Source of the DNA: Rhodospirillales bacterium
GTDB lineage: Bacteria > Pseudomonadota > Alphaproteobacteria > Rhodospirillales_A > JACZKS01
Length of the DNA: 8,026 bases
Direction of reading: 5' to 3'
Assembly: GCA_018648445.1 (NCBI GenBank)
Contig: JABGRG010000145.1
Span: forward strand, 1-8,026
Shown: positions 6,600 through 8,026 of the stretch, piece by piece
Position numbering within the stretch: position 1 is the first letter of the stretch
Layout of the letters: the number at the start of each line of letters is the position of its first letter
Notes under the pieces: model-generated
The model's database searches: none
Told to the model about the DNA's origin: nothing
Seen by the model: only the letters and a program-made list of their open reading frames with translations
Translations under genes and position numbers: made by a program

Positions 6600-6850
6600 A
6601 TTGGGTTTTTGGTTTGATGAGGGCCGAAGGTCGTTGAAACTGTTGATTTTTTGGAAAGTTAGGGCGCTGAAAGGAAAGGGAAAAATGGGGAAATGACGAT
6701 GTTTGACGATGTTTGACGAGGTTTTTTTTGTGCGATATGGGGATTGGTGTTTGTTTTCAGGGGGTTGTGCTGAATCGTTGTGGACGGAAAGTCGTCATTT
6801 TTGGGGTATTTAGCTAAAATATCCGAACTTGCGCGATTCGCTCGCAACTC
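6600..6850 (+). other. C-poor, G/T-rich leader region before ctrA
   Basis: This stretch contains no credible gene. By hand count, 6601-6780 has about 13 C against about 65 G on the plus strand, unlike everything around it. Inside lie three tandem 10-base units, a run of eight T at 6722-6729, and a 9-base inverted pair AAATGACGA (6691-6699) / TCGTCATTT (6792-6800). A near-palindrome TTTAGCTAAA sits at 6809-6818. GANTC sites occur at 6772-6776 and 6835-6839. It could be a structured leader RNA, a small RNA, or protein-binding DNA; the sequence alone does not decide. Confidence 0.45.
6694..6723 (+). repeat. three tandem 10-bp repeats
   Basis: TGACGATGTT, TGACGATGTT and TGACGAGGTT follow each other without gaps and lead straight into T8. 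The 10-base period places each unit on the same helix face. The core TGACGA is complementary to TCGTCA at 6792-6797, so in RNA any of the three could pair with that site. Confidence 0.75.
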
Positions 6851-6857
6851 GTATTGT
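6829..6857 (+). promoter_or_regulatory. possible proximal ctrA promoter
   Basis: TTGCGC (6829-6834), 17 bases, then TATTGT (6852-6857) lie about 55 bases before the gene. The match is modest. Its -10 element touches the first GTTAAC box and a GANTC site (6835-6839) lies in the spacer, an arrangement that would allow autoregulation. The -10 element is weak. Confidence 0.3.
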
Positions 6858-6881
6858 TAACTATGGTTAACAAAGGTTAAC
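6856..6881 (+). promoter_or_regulatory. three phased GTTAAC boxes, putative CtrA-binding sites
   Basis: GTTAAC occurs at 6856-6861, 6866-6871 and 6876-6881, exactly 10 bp apart, 30 bases before the ctrA start. Each contains TTAA, the half-site of the known CtrA motif TTAA-N7-TTAA. On the minus strand the middle box reads TTAACCAT, which resembles a described CtrA half-site form. The spacer here is N6, not N7. The position overlaps the expected start of transcription from the proximal promoter, which would suit autoregulation. Confidence 0.55.
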
Positions 6882-6910
6882 GGGGGGCCGCTTCAGGCGG
6901 TCGGATGGTC

Positions 6911-7609
6911 ATGCGAATTCTTCTCGTTGAAGATGATGCCGCAACGGCGAAAAGCATCACGTTGATGCTGCGCTCCGCAGACATGGTGGTGGACGCGACC
7001 GATTTGGGCGAAGACGGGTTGGAGATCGGCAAGCTTTACGATTACGACCTGATTATTCTGGACCTGATGCTGCCCGACATGGATGGGCTGGACGTTTTGC
7101 GGCGCTTGCGCAATTCCAAGGTGGAAACGCCGGTTCTGATCCTCTCGGGACTGACGGAATCCGAAATGAAGGTCAAGGGTCTGGGCTCGGGGGCCGACGA
7201 CTATTTGACCAAGCCTTTCGTCAAAGAGGAATTGATGGCCCGCATTCAGGCCATCGTGCGGCGCTCCAAGGGCCACGCGGCGTCGATCATTTCCACCGGG
7301 AAAATGTCGGTCAATCTGGATTCCCATACGGTCGAGGTTGAAGGCCAGTCGGTCCATCTGACCGGCAAGGAATACGGCATTCTCGAGTTGCTGAGTCTGC
7401 GCAAGGGAACGACCCTGACCAAGGAAATGTTCCTCAACCACCTGTACGGCGGCATGGACGAGCCGGAGCTGAAGATCATCGATGTCTTCATCTGCAAGCT
7501 GCGCAAAAAGCTGACTACGGCGACCGGCGGCGACAGCTACATCGAGACGGTTTGGGGACGCGGCTACGTTCTGCGCGATCCGCAAAAGGAAGCGGAACCC
7601 GCCGCCTAA
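6911..7609 (+). CDS. ctrA: CtrA-type cell-cycle response regulator
   Basis: This is a cytoplasmic OmpR-family DNA-binding response regulator of 232 residues. The receiver domain (1-120) has acidic E7-D8-D9, phospho-acceptor D51 in [14 protein letters not shown]79 and K101. The winged-helix domain (about 128-222) carries the CtrA-typical stretches [18 protein letters not shown] and [16 protein letters not shown], followed by CKLRKKL. In alphaproteobacteria CtrA is phosphorylated through CckA-ChpT and controls cell-cycle genes and, in many Rhodospirillales, mainly motility. The C-terminus ends in Ala-Ala, as in Caulobacter CtrA, where it serves ClpXP recognition; that role here is inference. 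The start ATG 6911 gives the family N-terminus [12 protein letters not shown] 6905, two codons earlier, is also possible and is better spaced from AGGCGG at 6895-6900. Confidence 0.95.
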   Translation: MRILLVEDDAATAKSITLMLRSADMVVDATDLGEDGLEIGKLYDYDLIILDLMLPDMDGLDVLRRLRNSKVETPVLILSGLTESEMKVKGLGSGADDYLTKPFVKEELMARIQAIVRRSKGHAASIISTGKMSVNLDSHTVEVEGQSVHLTGKEYGILELLSLRKGTTLTKEMFLNHLYGGMDEPELKIIDVFICKLRKKLTTATGGDSYIETVWGRGYVLRDPQKEAEPAA

Positions 7610-8026
7610 CTAGTCGGTGCCTGCTGCGAACACGGAGTCGGGCTCGACGATCTCGATTTCGGGGTCGAGGCTTTCCACCACGTCGATCACCTCGTCGACA
7701 ATCAAGCCAATGCGGCGGCCGTCTTTTCCCAGAACGATCAACGGCCACGGCCCCGACGGGTTTCGTGCCGCCACCTCGTCATGGGGCGCCAGATCGACCG
7801 CTTCTTCAAGGGCCGGCACCACAATGCCGCCGCCGTGGTCATCGGCAATGAGAGTCTCGATCAGGTCCAGCCATTCCACATGGGCCAGGTCAAACGCCTT
7901 CACCCTGTCGCCCAGACGGTAAAGGGCGAAGCCGACACGGGGCTCCGGGATGGCGGCCTGTGGGACGGGGATCTGTGGGACGGGGGCCTGCGGGGCAGGG
8001 GGCATCTGGGCTGTGGGTTCCTGGAC
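7610..8026 (-). CDS. CheW-domain chemotaxis protein, C-terminal part
   Basis: The frame is open from the right edge of the window and ends at 7610, giving 138 residues. The first 30 or so are a proline/alanine/glutamine linker (PQAPVPQIPVPQ). A CheW-like domain follows, starting VGFALYRLGDRVKAFDL and ending with the typical GLIVDEVIDVVES strand and helix. CheW domains couple chemoreceptors to the CheA kinase. This could be the end of a CheA or CheA-like protein with a terminal CheW domain, or a CheW protein with a long N-terminal extension. An in-frame ATG at 8005 exists, but the linker continues upstream of it, so the true start probably lies outside. The stop codon directly abuts the ctrA stop (7609/7610), tail to tail, with no room for a terminator between. 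Confidence 0.72.
   Translation of the reverse strand, partial: VQEPTAQMPPAPQAPVPQIPVPQAAIPEPRVGFALYRLGDRVKAFDLAHVEWLDLIETLIADDHGGGIVVPALEEAVDLAPHDEVAARNPSGPWPLIVLGKDGRRIGLIVDEVIDVVESLDPEIEIVEPDSVFAAGTD
7955..7999 (-). repeat. three 15-bp tandem repeats in the proline-rich linker
   Basis: Three adjacent 15-base units (7955-7969, 7970-7984, 7985-7999) differ at only a few positions and encode PQ-containing five-residue units (PVPQA/PVPQI type) of the linker. This is typical of linkers that change length by slippage. Confidence 0.7.

Noticed and set aside
6659..6847. A 62-codon minus-strand frame in the ctrA leader.
   Set aside because: Its Pro/Thr/Asn/Lys-rich composition simply mirrors the C-poor plus strand, and no ribosome site or family match is seen.
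6564..6910. A replication origin, suggested by TTAA boxes, GANTC sites and base skew.
   Set aside because: No DnaA boxes of the TTATCCACA type were found, and the gene context is ctrA rather than usual origin neighbours. A ctrA control region explains the boxes.
6893..7585. A 230-codon open frame on the minus strand.
   Set aside because: It is antisense to ctrA, and long complementary frames are common in GC-rich genes. The product is Gln/His-rich without motif.

Overview
The window looks like chromosomal DNA of an alphaproteobacterium, most likely of the Rhodospirillales/Magnetospirillum type. This rests on a CtrA-class cell-cycle response regulator, an alphaproteobacterial-style TyrS, a CheW-domain signalling protein, moderately high GC content and GTTAAC boxes in front of ctrA. 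No phage, transposase, CRISPR or tRNA/rRNA gene was seen.

Layout from left to right. (1) 1-798, minus: most of tyrS, running off the left edge. (2) 1058-1963, plus: a double-domain universal stress protein divergent from tyrS, with a clear ribosome binding site. (3) 1975-2067: copy 1 of a dispersed intergenic repeat. (4) 2076-2810, minus: a small exported protein of unknown family with four cysteines. (5) 2994-3130: repeat copy 2, which carries a convincing leftward terminator and a second hairpin. (6) 3269-6231, minus: a two-gene signalling operon. A periplasmic substrate-binding (SBP_bac_3-like) protein is followed three bases later by a membrane hybrid histidine kinase. The kinase reading frame is broken at a run of seven G at 4881-4887. 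(7) 6478-6560: repeat copy 3, in inverted orientation. (8) 6564-6910: the ctrA upstream region. It holds a good sigma70-type promoter, a strongly C-poor, G/T-rich leader with 10-bp tandem repeats, and three GTTAAC boxes spaced exactly 10 bp apart just before the gene. (9) 6911-7609, plus: ctrA. (10) 7610-8026, minus: the C-terminal end of a CheW-domain protein whose stop codon abuts that of ctrA.

How the genes fit together. The substrate-binding protein and the kinase form a plausible ligand-sensing pair: the first has a signal peptide, the second a periplasmic loop, PAS domain, HisKA/HATPase core and receiver. ctrA and the CheW-domain protein relate to cell cycle, motility and chemotaxis, which CtrA often controls in this group. 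tyrS is housekeeping, and the stress protein and exported protein are stand-alone genes.

The most interesting non-coding signals are the three-copy repeat family and the ctrA upstream region. One repeat hairpin shows a compensatory base-pair change between copies. The ctrA region has two candidate promoters, helically phased GTTAAC boxes, a repeat-bearing leader and GANTC sites. No novel defence or mobile system is visible.
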